Assembly: GCA_017853785.1 (NCBI GenBank)
Contig: JAFMIX010000063.1
Location: 1-9,719 of the forward strand
Length of the DNA: 9,719 bases
Reading direction: 5' to 3'
Source: Verrucomicrobiales bacterium
GTDB taxonomy: Bacteria > Verrucomicrobiota > Verrucomicrobiia > Limisphaerales > JAFMIX01
The notes under the pieces are model-generated. The model worked only from the letters and a program-made list of their open reading frames with translations. It searched no databases and was not told the DNA's origin. Made by a program: the position numbers and the translations under genes. Of this stretch, positions 1-6,400 are shown piece after piece (positions within the stretch are counted from its first letter, which is position 1; every line of letters begins with the position of its first letter).

Positions 1-440
1 CGGGCATCGTCTTCAAGGACAGCATCGCCGACATCACGCTCCAGCAGGTGCTCACCCGCCCGACCGAGTTTGAAGTCATCGCCACGCTGAACCTGAACGG
101 CGATTACCTCTCCGATGCCCTCGCCGCGCAGGTGGGCGGCATCGGCATCGCACCCGGCGGCAACATCAACAACGTCTCCGGCCATGCCATCTTCGAAGCC
201 ACGCACGGCACCGCGCCAAAATATGCCGGCAAAGACGTCGTCAACCCCGGCTCGGTCATCCTCTCCGGCGAAATGATGTTCCGCTACCTGGGCTGGAACG
301 AGGCAGCTGACCTCATCATCAAAGGCCTCAACGGCGCCATCGGCAGCAAACGCGTGACCTACGACTTCGCCCGCCTCATGGACGGCGCGACGGAGATCAA
401 GTGCTCCGCATTCGGGGATAACATCATCGCGAACATGTAA
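1..440 (+). CDS. icd: NADP-dependent isocitrate dehydrogenase, C-terminal part (5' end outside window)
   Basis: This enzyme oxidatively decarboxylates isocitrate to 2-oxoglutarate in the TCA cycle, in the cytoplasm. The reading frame is open from base 3, so the gene begins before the window; 145 residues remain of a protein that is about 416 residues in E. coli. The fragment aligns well with the E. coli Icd C-terminus as I remember it. Fragment D34 and D38 (NGDYLSD) match the metal ligands D307 and D311. The THGTAPKYAG motif carries K73-Y74 (E. coli K344-Y345), and Y120 and R124 (VTYDFARLMDG) match Y391 and R395. Together these four are the NADP-specificity set, so NADP rather than NAD use is expected. 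The protein ends in IIANM, as in the family, so the 3' end looks intact. A hairpin terminator follows 19 nt after the stop codon. Confidence 0.96.
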   Translation, partial: GIVFKDSIADITLQQVLTRPTEFEVIATLNLNGDYLSDALAAQVGGIGIAPGGNINNVSGHAIFEATHGTAPKYAGKDVVNPGSVILSGEMMFRYLGWNEAADLIIKGLNGAIGSKRVTYDFARLMDGATEIKCSAFGDNIIANM

Positions 441-458
441 TCATTTCCAAGAAAAATT

Positions 459-497
459 AACCGGCGTTGGTTGTAACGACCAACGCCGGTTTTTTTG
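459..497. terminator. Rho-independent terminator between convergent icd and aminotransferase genes
   Basis: A perfect 13-bp stem pairs 459-471 with 479-491 (arms ACCGGCGTTGGT and its complement, plus one A-T pair). The loop is 7 nt and may tighten to 3 nt. A run of T through 497 follows on the + strand. Read on the - strand, the same stem is followed by an AATTTTTC stretch, so it can also end the transcript of the converging aminotransferase gene, whose stop lies 25 nt away. Bidirectional action is an inference from the symmetry. Confidence 0.93.
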
Positions 498-521
498 CTT
501 ATCCGATTAAAATTAAGAAAA

Positions 522-1955
522 TCACCGGGCGCGTTGCGAGAGCGCGCTCTTGCCGATACCAGTCAACACGTCCCACGCCGGGCCGGGGAATTTGTGCATC
601 TGCACCAGCACGTCCTCAAAGGCGGTCAGGAACCACTTCACGTCCGCCTCGGTGATGACAAGCGGCGGGAGCAGCTTGACCACATCAATACCGTGCCCGG
701 CCACCTGCGTGATGATGTGGTGCTTGTCCATCAGCGGAATGATGGCCGCCTGCGGGAACAAGCTTTTGTCGAGTGTGTGGCAGGTCGTCCACGCGATCTT
801 CAGGGTGAGCGATTTCGGCGGACCGAACTCGATGCCCGTCATCAGCCCGCGCCAGCGGACTTCCTTGAGGAACTCGAAGCGCGGAATCATCGCCTGCACG
901 CCTTGGCCGATGAGGTCGCCCATCTTGGCGGCGTTGGCGATCAGGTTCTCGCGGTCGAGCACGTCGAGCGCGGCGAGGCCGGCGGCCATGGCAAAGCTAC
1001 CTTGGCTGAACGTGGAACTGTGCACGACCGAGCGCTGCATGGAGGAAAAAACTTTCTCGTGGACCCACTTCTTGCACAGCACCGCGCCGACGGGAACGAA
1101 GCCGGCGGAAAGGGTCTTGGCGAGAATCACGATGTCCGGATCCATGCCCGGCCCTTCGTGTTCGATGGCGAGGAACTTGCCGGTGCGGCCCATGCCGGAC
1201 TGGACTTCGTCAGCGATGAAGATCGCGCCGTGTTTGCGGCAAAGTTTCTGCGCGGCGAGCAGGTAGCCGGACGCGCCGATGTTCACGCCCTTGCCCTGGA
1301 TCGGCTCGACCATGAAGCCGGCGACGTCGCCCTTCTTCAATTCGATTTCCAGCGCGTCCAAATCATTGAACGGAATGGCGCGGCACTCAGGCAGGAACGG
1401 TCCGAAACCTTGACGGAAGCTCTCATCACCGTTGAGGGAGAGCGCGCCGGTGGTGAGGCCGTGGAAGGATTTCTTGCAATGGATGATCGCCGGTTTACCC
1501 GTGGCACACTTGGCGTATTTGATGGCCGTCTCCGCACCCTCCGCGCCGGAGTTGGTGAAGAACGCCATGTCCAGCTCGTAGGGAATGTGTTTCTTCAGCT
1601 CGGCGGCAAGCAGGCCGGAAAGCAGCGGCGCCTCCATCTTCACAAGGCTGGGGTAATCCGCGTCGAGAAATTCCTTGAGGATGCGGCGTACCTCGGGATG
1701 GTTGCGGCCCAATCCGAATACCCCGTAGCCACCGAGGAGATCGAGATATTTCGCGCCGGCCACGTCCCAGAGATACGGCCCTTCGGCGCGGGTGTAGCAG
1801 CGGTCGAACCCGATAGTCTTGAGCGTACGGACGTTGGCGGGGTTGACGTGCGCGGCGTGGAGCTCGTAATTCTCGCCGGCGTGCTGCTTGATCAGCGCGG
1901 CGAGGTCGAGGCCGGGGCGGGCGGCGATTGCTTGCTTGTTGGAATCAGACAACAT
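522..1955 (-). CDS. Class-III PLP-dependent aminotransferase (ornithine/putrescine-type family)
   Basis: This is a 477-residue fold-type I, class-III aminotransferase, expected to be cytoplasmic and to transfer an amino group from an omega-amine or amino acid through PLP. Visible landmarks are NSGAEGAETAIKYAK (135-149, cofactor phosphate site), SFHG (163-166, ring stacking), E217 in VEPIQGKGV, DEVQSGMGRTGK (249-260, D249 to the pyridine N), K280 in LAKTLSAGF as the Schiff-base lysine, and STFSQGS (314-320). The N-terminal 45 residues before the GFDRCYTRAEG segment are longer than in ArgD-type enzymes, as in putrescine aminotransferases. The ATG has no Shine-Dalgarno sequence. It is the last gene of the - strand run, 55 nt after the ROK kinase. 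The substrate cannot be read from sequence: putrescine, ornithine, acetylornithine and the hopanoid-associated aminotransferase subgroup all remain possible. aguB in the same run makes a diamine substrate worth considering. Confidence 0.9.
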   Translation of the reverse strand: MLSDSNKQAIAARPGLDLAALIKQHAGENYELHAAHVNPANVRTLKTIGFDRCYTRAEGPYLWDVAGAKYLDLLGGYGVFGLGRNHPEVRRILKEFLDADYPSLVKMEAPLLSGLLAAELKKHIPYELDMAFFTNSGAEGAETAIKYAKCATGKPAIIHCKKSFHGLTTGALSLNGDESFRQGFGPFLPECRAIPFNDLDALEIELKKGDVAGFMVEPIQGKGVNIGASGYLLAAQKLCRKHGAIFIADEVQSGMGRTGKFLAIEHEGPGMDPDIVILAKTLSAGFVPVGAVLCKKWVHEKVFSSMQRSVVHSSTFSQGSFAMAAGLAALDVLDRENLIANAAKMGDLIGQGVQAMIPRFEFLKEVRWRGLMTGIEFGPPKSLTLKIAWTTCHTLDKSLFPQAAIIPLMDKHHIITQVAGHGIDVVKLLPPLVITEADVKWFLTAFEDVLVQMHKFPGPAWDVLTGIGKSALSQRAR

Positions 1956-2010
1956 GACATAGCTATTTTAGCCCATTGCGGCGGGAATCAAGATAATTGA
2001 AATGGCGGGA

Positions 2011-2889
2011 TCAGATTCCCACCAGTGCCGCGCCGAGGACGCCCGCGGAATCACCCAACTGGTGGCGCACAATCGGAGTTTCCAATTCATCCGTGAAAAC
2101 ATGGCGTCGCACCGCCGCCACCCCCTCGGTGTAGATGTCCTTGAAGTTCGACACGCCGCCGCCGATGACCACGATGTCGGGATCGAGGATGTCAATCAGG
2201 TTGGCCAGCGAGCGGCCAAAGCGGTCGAAGAATTGCGCCATGAACTGCACCGCGCCCGGTTCGCCCGCGAAATAGTCGCGTTCAATATCCTTCAGCGACC
2301 GCCGCACCCCGAACTTCTCCGCGTAACGGTTTTCCAACCCGCCGCCGCTGACGAACGTCTCCACGCAACCGCGATTGCCACAGTAACAGACCGGCCCGTG
2401 CGGGTCGATGCTCATGTGCCCCCACTCGCCCGCGATGGCCTGAGCGCCGGTGAAAACCTCACCGTTGTAGACGATACCTCCGCCACAACCCGTGCCCATG
2501 ATGACGCCGAAGACCAGCTTCTTGCCCTTGCCCGCACCGAGCAATGCCTCCGCCATGGCGAAGCAGTTCGCGTCGTTCTGCATCGCAATCTTGCGGCCCA
2601 GCAACGCCTCCAGGTCGGCTTTCACGGGCTGGCCGTTCATGCAGACGGTATTGGAATTTTTCAGCAGGCCGGTGCGCGGCGAAATCGCGCCGGGCGTGCC
2701 GATGCCGAAGGTAGCCTGGCCGGCGGCAGCGGCGAGCTCGTCATGCAGCCTCTGGATGCGGCTGAGGATGTGGCGGTAGCCGTGCTCACGTTCCGTGGCG
2801 ATGCGTTTGCGCAAAAGTTCCTGCCCGGTGGCGTCGAGCACGACGCCCTCAATCTTGGTACCGCCCAAATCGATTCCGATACGATTCAT
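2011..2889 (-). CDS. ROK-family sugar kinase, Mak (fructokinase)-like
   Basis: This 292-residue ROK kinase transfers phosphate from ATP to a free hexose in the cytoplasm. The N-terminus has the phosphate loop IDLGGTK (6-12). D106 in QNDANC is the expected catalytic base. GTGCGGG (132-138) and GEWGH (154-158) follow. The zinc module CYCGNRGC (168-175) uses C168, C170 and C175 with H158, and the C-terminal IVVIGGG is also present. The LLKNSNTVCMNGQP segment (75-88) and CETF-type zinc region resemble E. coli Mak more than NagK or Glk, so fructose is my first guess; glucose, mannose or N-acetylglucosamine are alternatives. The ATG at 2889 lies 16 nt after the gluQ stop codon. GAG eight bases upstream is one of the very few Shine-Dalgarno-like sequences in the window. 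Full length; no odd residues seen. Confidence 0.92.
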   Translation of the reverse strand: MNRIGIDLGGTKIEGVVLDATGQELLRKRIATEREHGYRHILSRIQRLHDELAAAAGQATFGIGTPGAISPRTGLLKNSNTVCMNGQPVKADLEALLGRKIAMQNDANCFAMAEALLGAGKGKKLVFGVIMGTGCGGGIVYNGEVFTGAQAIAGEWGHMSIDPHGPVCYCGNRGCVETFVSGGGLENRYAEKFGVRRSLKDIERDYFAGEPGAVQFMAQFFDRFGRSLANLIDILDPDIVVIGGGVSNFKDIYTEGVAAVRRHVFTDELETPIVRHQLGDSAGVLGAALVGI

Positions 2890-2902
2890 AACGTAGTCTC
2901 GT

Positions 2903-3760
2903 TTACAAGTTCCACCCCGCGCGCAAGACCGCCGGCGACTTCCCGCGCGCCTTTAGCTCCCGCAGGCTCAAGGCATCGTACCGTTTTGCCAGTCGCACGC
3001 CAGCCTTATCGCGCATCAACTCGCAATGAAAGAACTGGGGCGGGGTCAAGCCAAGCGCGTGATAAAGCAATAATTGGCGCGCCGTGCTCACCAACAGGTC
3101 TGCGCCCCGCACGACCTCGGTGACGCCCATTGCCGCGTCGTCCGCGACGCAGGCAAGCTGATAAGCCGGAAAATCATCCTGCCGCCACACGACGAAGTCG
3201 CCGAAGTCGCGCCCAGCGTGCATGGCCTGCGGGCCCAAGTTGCCATCCGTGAAAGCAACACTCTCGCCGTCAGGAATGCGAAAGCGCCAGGAGTATTTTC
3301 GATTTCGGATTTCGGATTTCGGATTAGCGCGGCATGTGCCCGGGTAGATCGGCTCGGCATCGTCTTCCGCGTGCGGCGCGCGCGCAGCGGCGGCAATATC
3401 CTTGCGCGAACAGGTGCAGGCATAAACAAAGCCGCCCGCTTTCAACTTTTCAAACGCGCTGCGGTAGCAAGGCATCCGGTCGCTCTGACTGTAAGGCGCG
3501 AACGGCCCGCCAACGTCCGGCCCTTCCTGCCAGTCAAAACCAAACCAGCGCAGGTCTTCGTACATCGCCGCGACGAACTCGGGCTTGCACCGCGCCGTGT
3601 CCAGGTCTTCGTTGCGGAGGATGAGCCTGCCGCCAGCGGCGCGCGCGCGCTGTTGCGCCGTCCAAAATGTCCGGGCATGGCCAAGGTGCAGGTGACCTGT
3701 GGGCGACGGCGCGAGGCGACCGCGGTATTGACGATCGGCGATTGGCGATGGCGGATTCAA
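2903..3760 (-). CDS. gluQ: Glutamyl-Q tRNA(Asp) synthetase
   Basis: This is a truncated class-I synthetase that attaches glutamate to queuosine at position 34 of tRNA-Asp. It lacks the anticodon-binding domain of GltX, which fits its length of about 285 residues. Numbered from the TTG at 3760, the signature HLGH is at 25-28 in RLAPSPTGHLHLGH. The zinc ligands are C115, C117, Y139 and C143, and the KMSKS-equivalent is KRYDALS (259-265). An inserted segment between C143 and the WRFRIP strand is encoded by a 7-bp tandem repeat. The start is uncertain, as no ATG fits. The longest frame opens with TTG at 3790, inside the upstream reductase gene. TTG at 3760 overlaps that gene's stop codon by 4 bp (TTGA) and gives a more family-like N-terminus, so I prefer it. 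Neither candidate has a Shine-Dalgarno sequence. Confidence 0.92.
   Translation of the reverse strand: MNPPSPIADRQYRGRLAPSPTGHLHLGHARTFWTAQQRARAAGGRLILRNEDLDTARCKPEFVAAMYEDLRWFGFDWQEGPDVGGPFAPYSQSDRMPCYRSAFEKLKAGGFVYACTCSRKDIAAAARAPHAEDDAEPIYPGTCRANPKSEIRNRKYSWRFRIPDGESVAFTDGNLGPQAMHAGRDFGDFVVWRQDDFPAYQLACVADDAAMGVTEVVRGADLLVSTARQLLLYHALGLTPPQFFHCELMRDKAGVRLAKRYDALSLRELKARGKSPAVLRAGWNL
3301..3325. repeat. 7-bp tandem repeat (GATTTCG, 3.6 copies) inside gluQ
   Basis: Three perfect GATTTCG units plus GATT lie within the gluQ coding region. Read on the - strand they encode most of the NPKSEIRNRK stretch between the zinc-binding C143 and the WRFRIP strand. Because 7 is not a multiple of 3, each copy is read in a different frame, yet the gene stays open. 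Confidence 0.9.
3733..3756. repeat. Degenerate 7-bp repeat (GATYGGC-like) at the RmlD-like/gluQ junction
   Basis: The units GATCGGC, GATTGGC, GATGGCG and a partial GATT run just downstream of the reductase stop codon (on the - strand). They encode the N-terminal NPPSPIADR of GluQ, immediately before the conserved RGRLAPSPTG. Copies are imperfect, so this is a weaker repeat than the one at 3301. Confidence 0.6.
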
Positions 3761-4608
3761 AACAGTTCGTTGGGGTTTACCGCGAGCCAATCGCTCAAGG
3801 CCGGCAGCGGGAACGAAAGAAGTCTTTGCACCTTGCCGCAGTCGAGCGAGACATCCGCCGGGCGCGGCGCGCCAGAATAATCTTTCAGCGATCCGGCGAT
3901 GATTTGCGGGCGCAACTCCGGATGCCGGGCCGCGAGCAGCCGGCCGATTTCAAGCCGCGAGAGCCGCGCCGCGCCCGCGAGGTGAAAAGTTCCGGCAGCA
4001 GCGCATTGCACCAATTCCCAGACCGCCCGAGCCGTCACAACGGCGGGAATGGGGCTGCGGAACTCGTCGGTGAAAAGATTCGCCGCCTGCCCGCGCTGCC
4101 AGGCAAGGCGTAATTGCTCGTTGAAGCCGCGGTCGCCCGTGGGCGAGATGCCGCCGTTGAGCGCGGAGCGGATAATCAGGTGGTGCGGCAGGCGGCAGAC
4201 CATAGACTCCGCCGCGACTTTCGTTTCGGCGTAAATGCTCAACGGATTCACCGCGTCGGTCTCGACATAGTTGCCCTTGCGCCCATCGAAGACGAGGTCG
4301 GTGGAGAAAAAGACGAAAGGGATCTCGGCGGCGAGTTCGGCGAGGTGCGCGGCCGCTTCCACGTTCACGCGCCGGGCGAGTTGCGGCTGCGCCTGACACT
4401 CGGGGCTGCGGCTCATCGCGGCGCAGTGGATGATGATCGCCGGGCGTTGCCGCGCGAATTCCGTGCGGACGGCGGCGCGGTCGGTCAGGTCAAGGATTGG
4501 CTGTGTCAGAGCGACGATTTGAAACTGCGGGGCGGATTGCGGCGCGGTCTGAACAAGGTGGTTGCCGATGAGTCCGCCCGCGCCGGTGATCCAGACGACG
4601 GGTTTCAT
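3757..4608 (-). CDS. RmlD-like SDR-family NAD(P)-dependent sugar-nucleotide reductase
   Basis: This 283-residue extended short-chain dehydrogenase most resembles dTDP-4-dehydrorhamnose reductases, which make the last step of dTDP-L-rhamnose. Visible are the Rossmann loop TGAGGLIG (8-15), the HCAAMS strand (61-66), the catalytic serine/threonine region FSTDLVFDG (101-109), and the YAETK pair Y126/K130. IRSALNGG and FHLAGAARLSRLEIG are typical of the RmlD substrate-binding half. No other rhamnose genes (rmlA, B, C) are in the window, so the substrate is open; a stand-alone RmlD-like reductase of other function is equally possible. The ATG overlaps the trpC stop codon as ATGA, which suggests translational coupling. 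Its own stop overlaps a candidate gluQ start in the same way. No frameshift or missing catalytic residue is seen. Confidence 0.85.
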   Translation of the reverse strand: MKPVVWITGAGGLIGNHLVQTAPQSAPQFQIVALTQPILDLTDRAAVRTEFARQRPAIIIHCAAMSRSPECQAQPQLARRVNVEAAAHLAELAAEIPFVFFSTDLVFDGRKGNYVETDAVNPLSIYAETKVAAESMVCRLPHHLIIRSALNGGISPTGDRGFNEQLRLAWQRGQAANLFTDEFRSPIPAVVTARAVWELVQCAAAGTFHLAGAARLSRLEIGRLLAARHPELRPQIIAGSLKDYSGAPRPADVSLDCGKVQRLLSFPLPALSDWLAVNPNELF

Positions 4609-5453
4609 TTTGCGAGGGCGTGCTCGAAGGCGGCGAGTTCGCTTTCAACCCCATGCTCCGCCACGAGCAGCGACGTGCCGACGAGCGCGGCGTGATAGCC
4701 TTGCTGGTCGCGCACTGCGGCGATGGTGTGCGGATGGATGCCGCTTTCCGCCACCTTCACCGCATTGGCAGGCAGATGCTGGCCGATGTCGAAGCGGCTC
4801 AAGTCCGTAGTGGAATCAATCTTCGCGCCGGAGTCGCGGGCGGCGCGGGCGGCGGCGTATTGGCCGCTGCCGACAGCGAAGGTACGGCTGTTAATGCCGT
4901 AAATCACCGCGCCGGCCGGGACTTGGGAAATCTGCTCGCGGTCGTGACACTCGAAGAGCGCTTCCATGCCCAACTCACGGCAGACGGCGTAAAGCCGCTT
5001 CATCTCGTCGACCTCAAGCAGATTGGCCATGAGCAGGATGGCATCCACGCCAAACGCGCGAGCTTCCAGCACTTGATACTCATCGAAGATAAAATCCTTC
5101 CGTAGCACGGGTTTGGTGGTGGCGGCGCGGACGGCGCGGAGCTTTTCCATGCTCATGCCGAAATGGCTGGCGTTGGTGAGCACGGAGATGCCGCGAACAA
5201 TCTGGCTGGCTTCATAAGCAGCGGGCGCGGCGGCGACATTCGGCGGACGCATCTCCCCCTGGCTCGGCGAGCGTTCCTTGATTTCGGCGATGAGGCCGAA
5301 GCCGGACCGCAACACCGCGCTCATGGACCGCACCGGCGGCGCGGCGGCAATCATCCGCCGCAGCTCAGCGAGCGGACGTACCGCCTGCGCGGCGGCGACT
5401 TCCTTGCGGACGTCCACGAGGATTTCGTCGAGGATGGTTTGCGTGGTTTTCAT
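4605..5453 (-). CDS. trpC: Indole-3-glycerol-phosphate synthase
   Basis: This enzyme closes the indole ring of tryptophan from CdRP in the cytoplasm. The (beta/alpha)8 barrel carries the full catalytic set by analogy with the Sulfolobus enzyme: E57 and K59 in AEIKERSPS, K119 in LRKDF, E168 in LFECHD, N188 in GINSRTF, and E236-S237 in AESGIHP. The phosphate-binding end ALVGTSLL (256-263) is also present. At 282 residues it is about 20-30 longer than usual. The extra length lies mainly between strand 7 and the AESGI motif (about 192-230), and the ISVLTNASHFGMSMEKL segment departs from the common TD-x-x-FFQGS form. It stands alone, with no other trp gene in the window. The ATG at 5453 has no Shine-Dalgarno sequence, and a short-repeat spacer separates it from aguB. 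It overlaps the downstream reductase by 4 bp. Confidence 0.93.
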   Translation of the reverse strand: MKTTQTILDEILVDVRKEVAAAQAVRPLAELRRMIAAAPPVRSMSAVLRSGFGLIAEIKERSPSQGEMRPPNVAAAPAAYEASQIVRGISVLTNASHFGMSMEKLRAVRAATTKPVLRKDFIFDEYQVLEARAFGVDAILLMANLLEVDEMKRLYAVCRELGMEALFECHDREQISQVPAGAVIYGINSRTFAVGSGQYAAARAARDSGAKIDSTTDLSRFDIGQHLPANAVKVAESGIHPHTIAAVRDQQGYHAALVGTSLLVAEHGVESELAAFEHALAK

Positions 5454-5469
5454 CGCGGCGGGAATTTAC

Positions 5470-5493
5470 CGCAGAGACGCAGAGGCGCAGAGA
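5470..5493. repeat. Three tandem copies of an 8-bp repeat, CGCAGAGR
   Basis: Three perfectly phased units (CGCAGAGA, CGCAGAGG, CGCAGAGA) sit in the 43-nt spacer between aguB and trpC, on the 5' side of trpC. From memory, similar CGCAGAG octamer runs are common between genes in cyanobacteria and in several PVC genomes. The purine-rich strand is the + strand, so the trpC mRNA would carry the pyrimidine-rich CTCTGCG form. No role is known to me. Confidence 0.85.
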
Positions 5494-5496
5494 AAA

Positions 5497-6396
5497 TTAA
5501 TCAATCAACCGCTTCATCAGCCCGCTGTAGGCGTCAATGCGGCGGTCGCGGAGGAAGGGCCAGTGGGTGCGGGTGGTGTCCACTTTGGCGAGGTCCACGG
5601 GGACGAGGAGGGTTTCCTCTTTGTTCAAGCTGGCTTTGGAAATGATTTCGCCGGACGTGCCGGCGACGAAGCTTTGGCCCCAGAATTCCAGACCGTCGCC
5701 GCCCACACCAGCAATCTTCTCGTGGCCGATGCGGTTGACGGACGCAACGAAGCAGCCGTTGGCGACGGCGTGCGAGCGCTGGATGAGTTCCCACGCGCCG
5801 TGCTGGCGTTCGCCGTAAACTTTCTTCTCGCTCGGATGCCAGCCGATGGCGGTCGGGTAGAACAGAATCTCCGCGCCTTGCATGGCGGTGAGGCGGGCGG
5901 CTTCGGGATACCATTGATCCCAGCAGATGAGCACGCCGAGCTTGCCGAACTGGGTCTTCCACGCCTTGAAGCCGAGGTCGCCAGGGGTGAAATAGAATTT
6001 CTCGTAGAACAACGGGTCGTCGGGGATGTGCATCTTGCGATACACGCCAAGGAACGCACCGTCGGCATCAATGACGGCGGCGGTGTTGTGGTAGACGCCG
6101 GACGCACGTTTCTCGAAGAGCGAGGCGATGATGACGGACTTATATCTCTTGGCGATTTTCTGGAAGGCGTCGGTGGTCGGGCCGGGAATTTTTTCGGCGA
6201 GCTTGAAGTGTTCGTGGTCTTCGCTCTGGCAGAAGTATTGCGAGCGGAAAAGTTCCTGGGTGCAGACGATGTTCGCACCGGCCTTGGCGGCGCGCTCGAC
6301 GGCGGTGAGGGTTTTCTTGAGATTCGCGGCGGGGTTGGCGGAGCAACTGGTCTGGACGAGGCCGAGCGTAACCGTGGAGGAGGATTTGCGATTCAT
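5497..6396 (-). CDS. aguB: N-carbamoylputrescine amidohydrolase
   Basis: This nitrilase-superfamily enzyme hydrolyses N-carbamoylputrescine to putrescine, CO2 and ammonia, the last step of the agmatine route to putrescine. The catalytic triad is E48 (CTQELF), K121 (YRKMHIPDDP) and C158 (LICWDQWYPEAAR). The stretches FYFTPGDLGF, GWHPSE and the C-terminal DTTRTHWPFLRDRRIDAY are characteristic of AguB rather than of general nitrilases. The length of 299 residues is normal. The frame stays open upstream to 6510, but that part is low-complexity Ala/Ser and lies inside the kinase gene. The ATG at 6396, just ahead of the family N-terminus, is clearly the start. It begins 4 nt after the kinase stop codon, without a Shine-Dalgarno sequence, so coupled translation is likely. 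The usual partner, agmatine deiminase (aguA), is not in the window. Confidence 0.94.
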   Translation of the reverse strand: MNRKSSSTVTLGLVQTSCSANPAANLKKTLTAVERAAKAGANIVCTQELFRSQYFCQSEDHEHFKLAEKIPGPTTDAFQKIAKRYKSVIIASLFEKRASGVYHNTAAVIDADGAFLGVYRKMHIPDDPLFYEKFYFTPGDLGFKAWKTQFGKLGVLICWDQWYPEAARLTAMQGAEILFYPTAIGWHPSEKKVYGERQHGAWELIQRSHAVANGCFVASVNRIGHEKIAGVGGDGLEFWGQSFVAGTSGEIISKASLNKEETLLVPVDLAKVDTTRTHWPFLRDRRIDAYSGLMKRLID

Positions 6397-6400
6397 GAAA

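Noticed and set aside
1965..1991. Possible promoter (TTGATT, 15-nt spacer, TAAAAT on the - strand) in front of the aminotransferase
   Set aside because: The spacer is too short for a good sigma-70 site and the -10 box would lie 10 nt from the ATG. It could be an internal promoter but cannot be supported by eye.
495..2000. A 501-codon open frame on the + strand, opposite the aminotransferase gene
   Set aside because: The - strand frame carries complete class-III aminotransferase motifs including the PLP lysine. The + strand translation is a GC-driven Arg/Ala/Glu-rich mirror with no recognisable domain.
2002..3123. A 373-codon + strand open frame across the ROK kinase and the end of gluQ
   Set aside because: It spans two unrelated, well-supported genes on the other strand and has no motif of its own.
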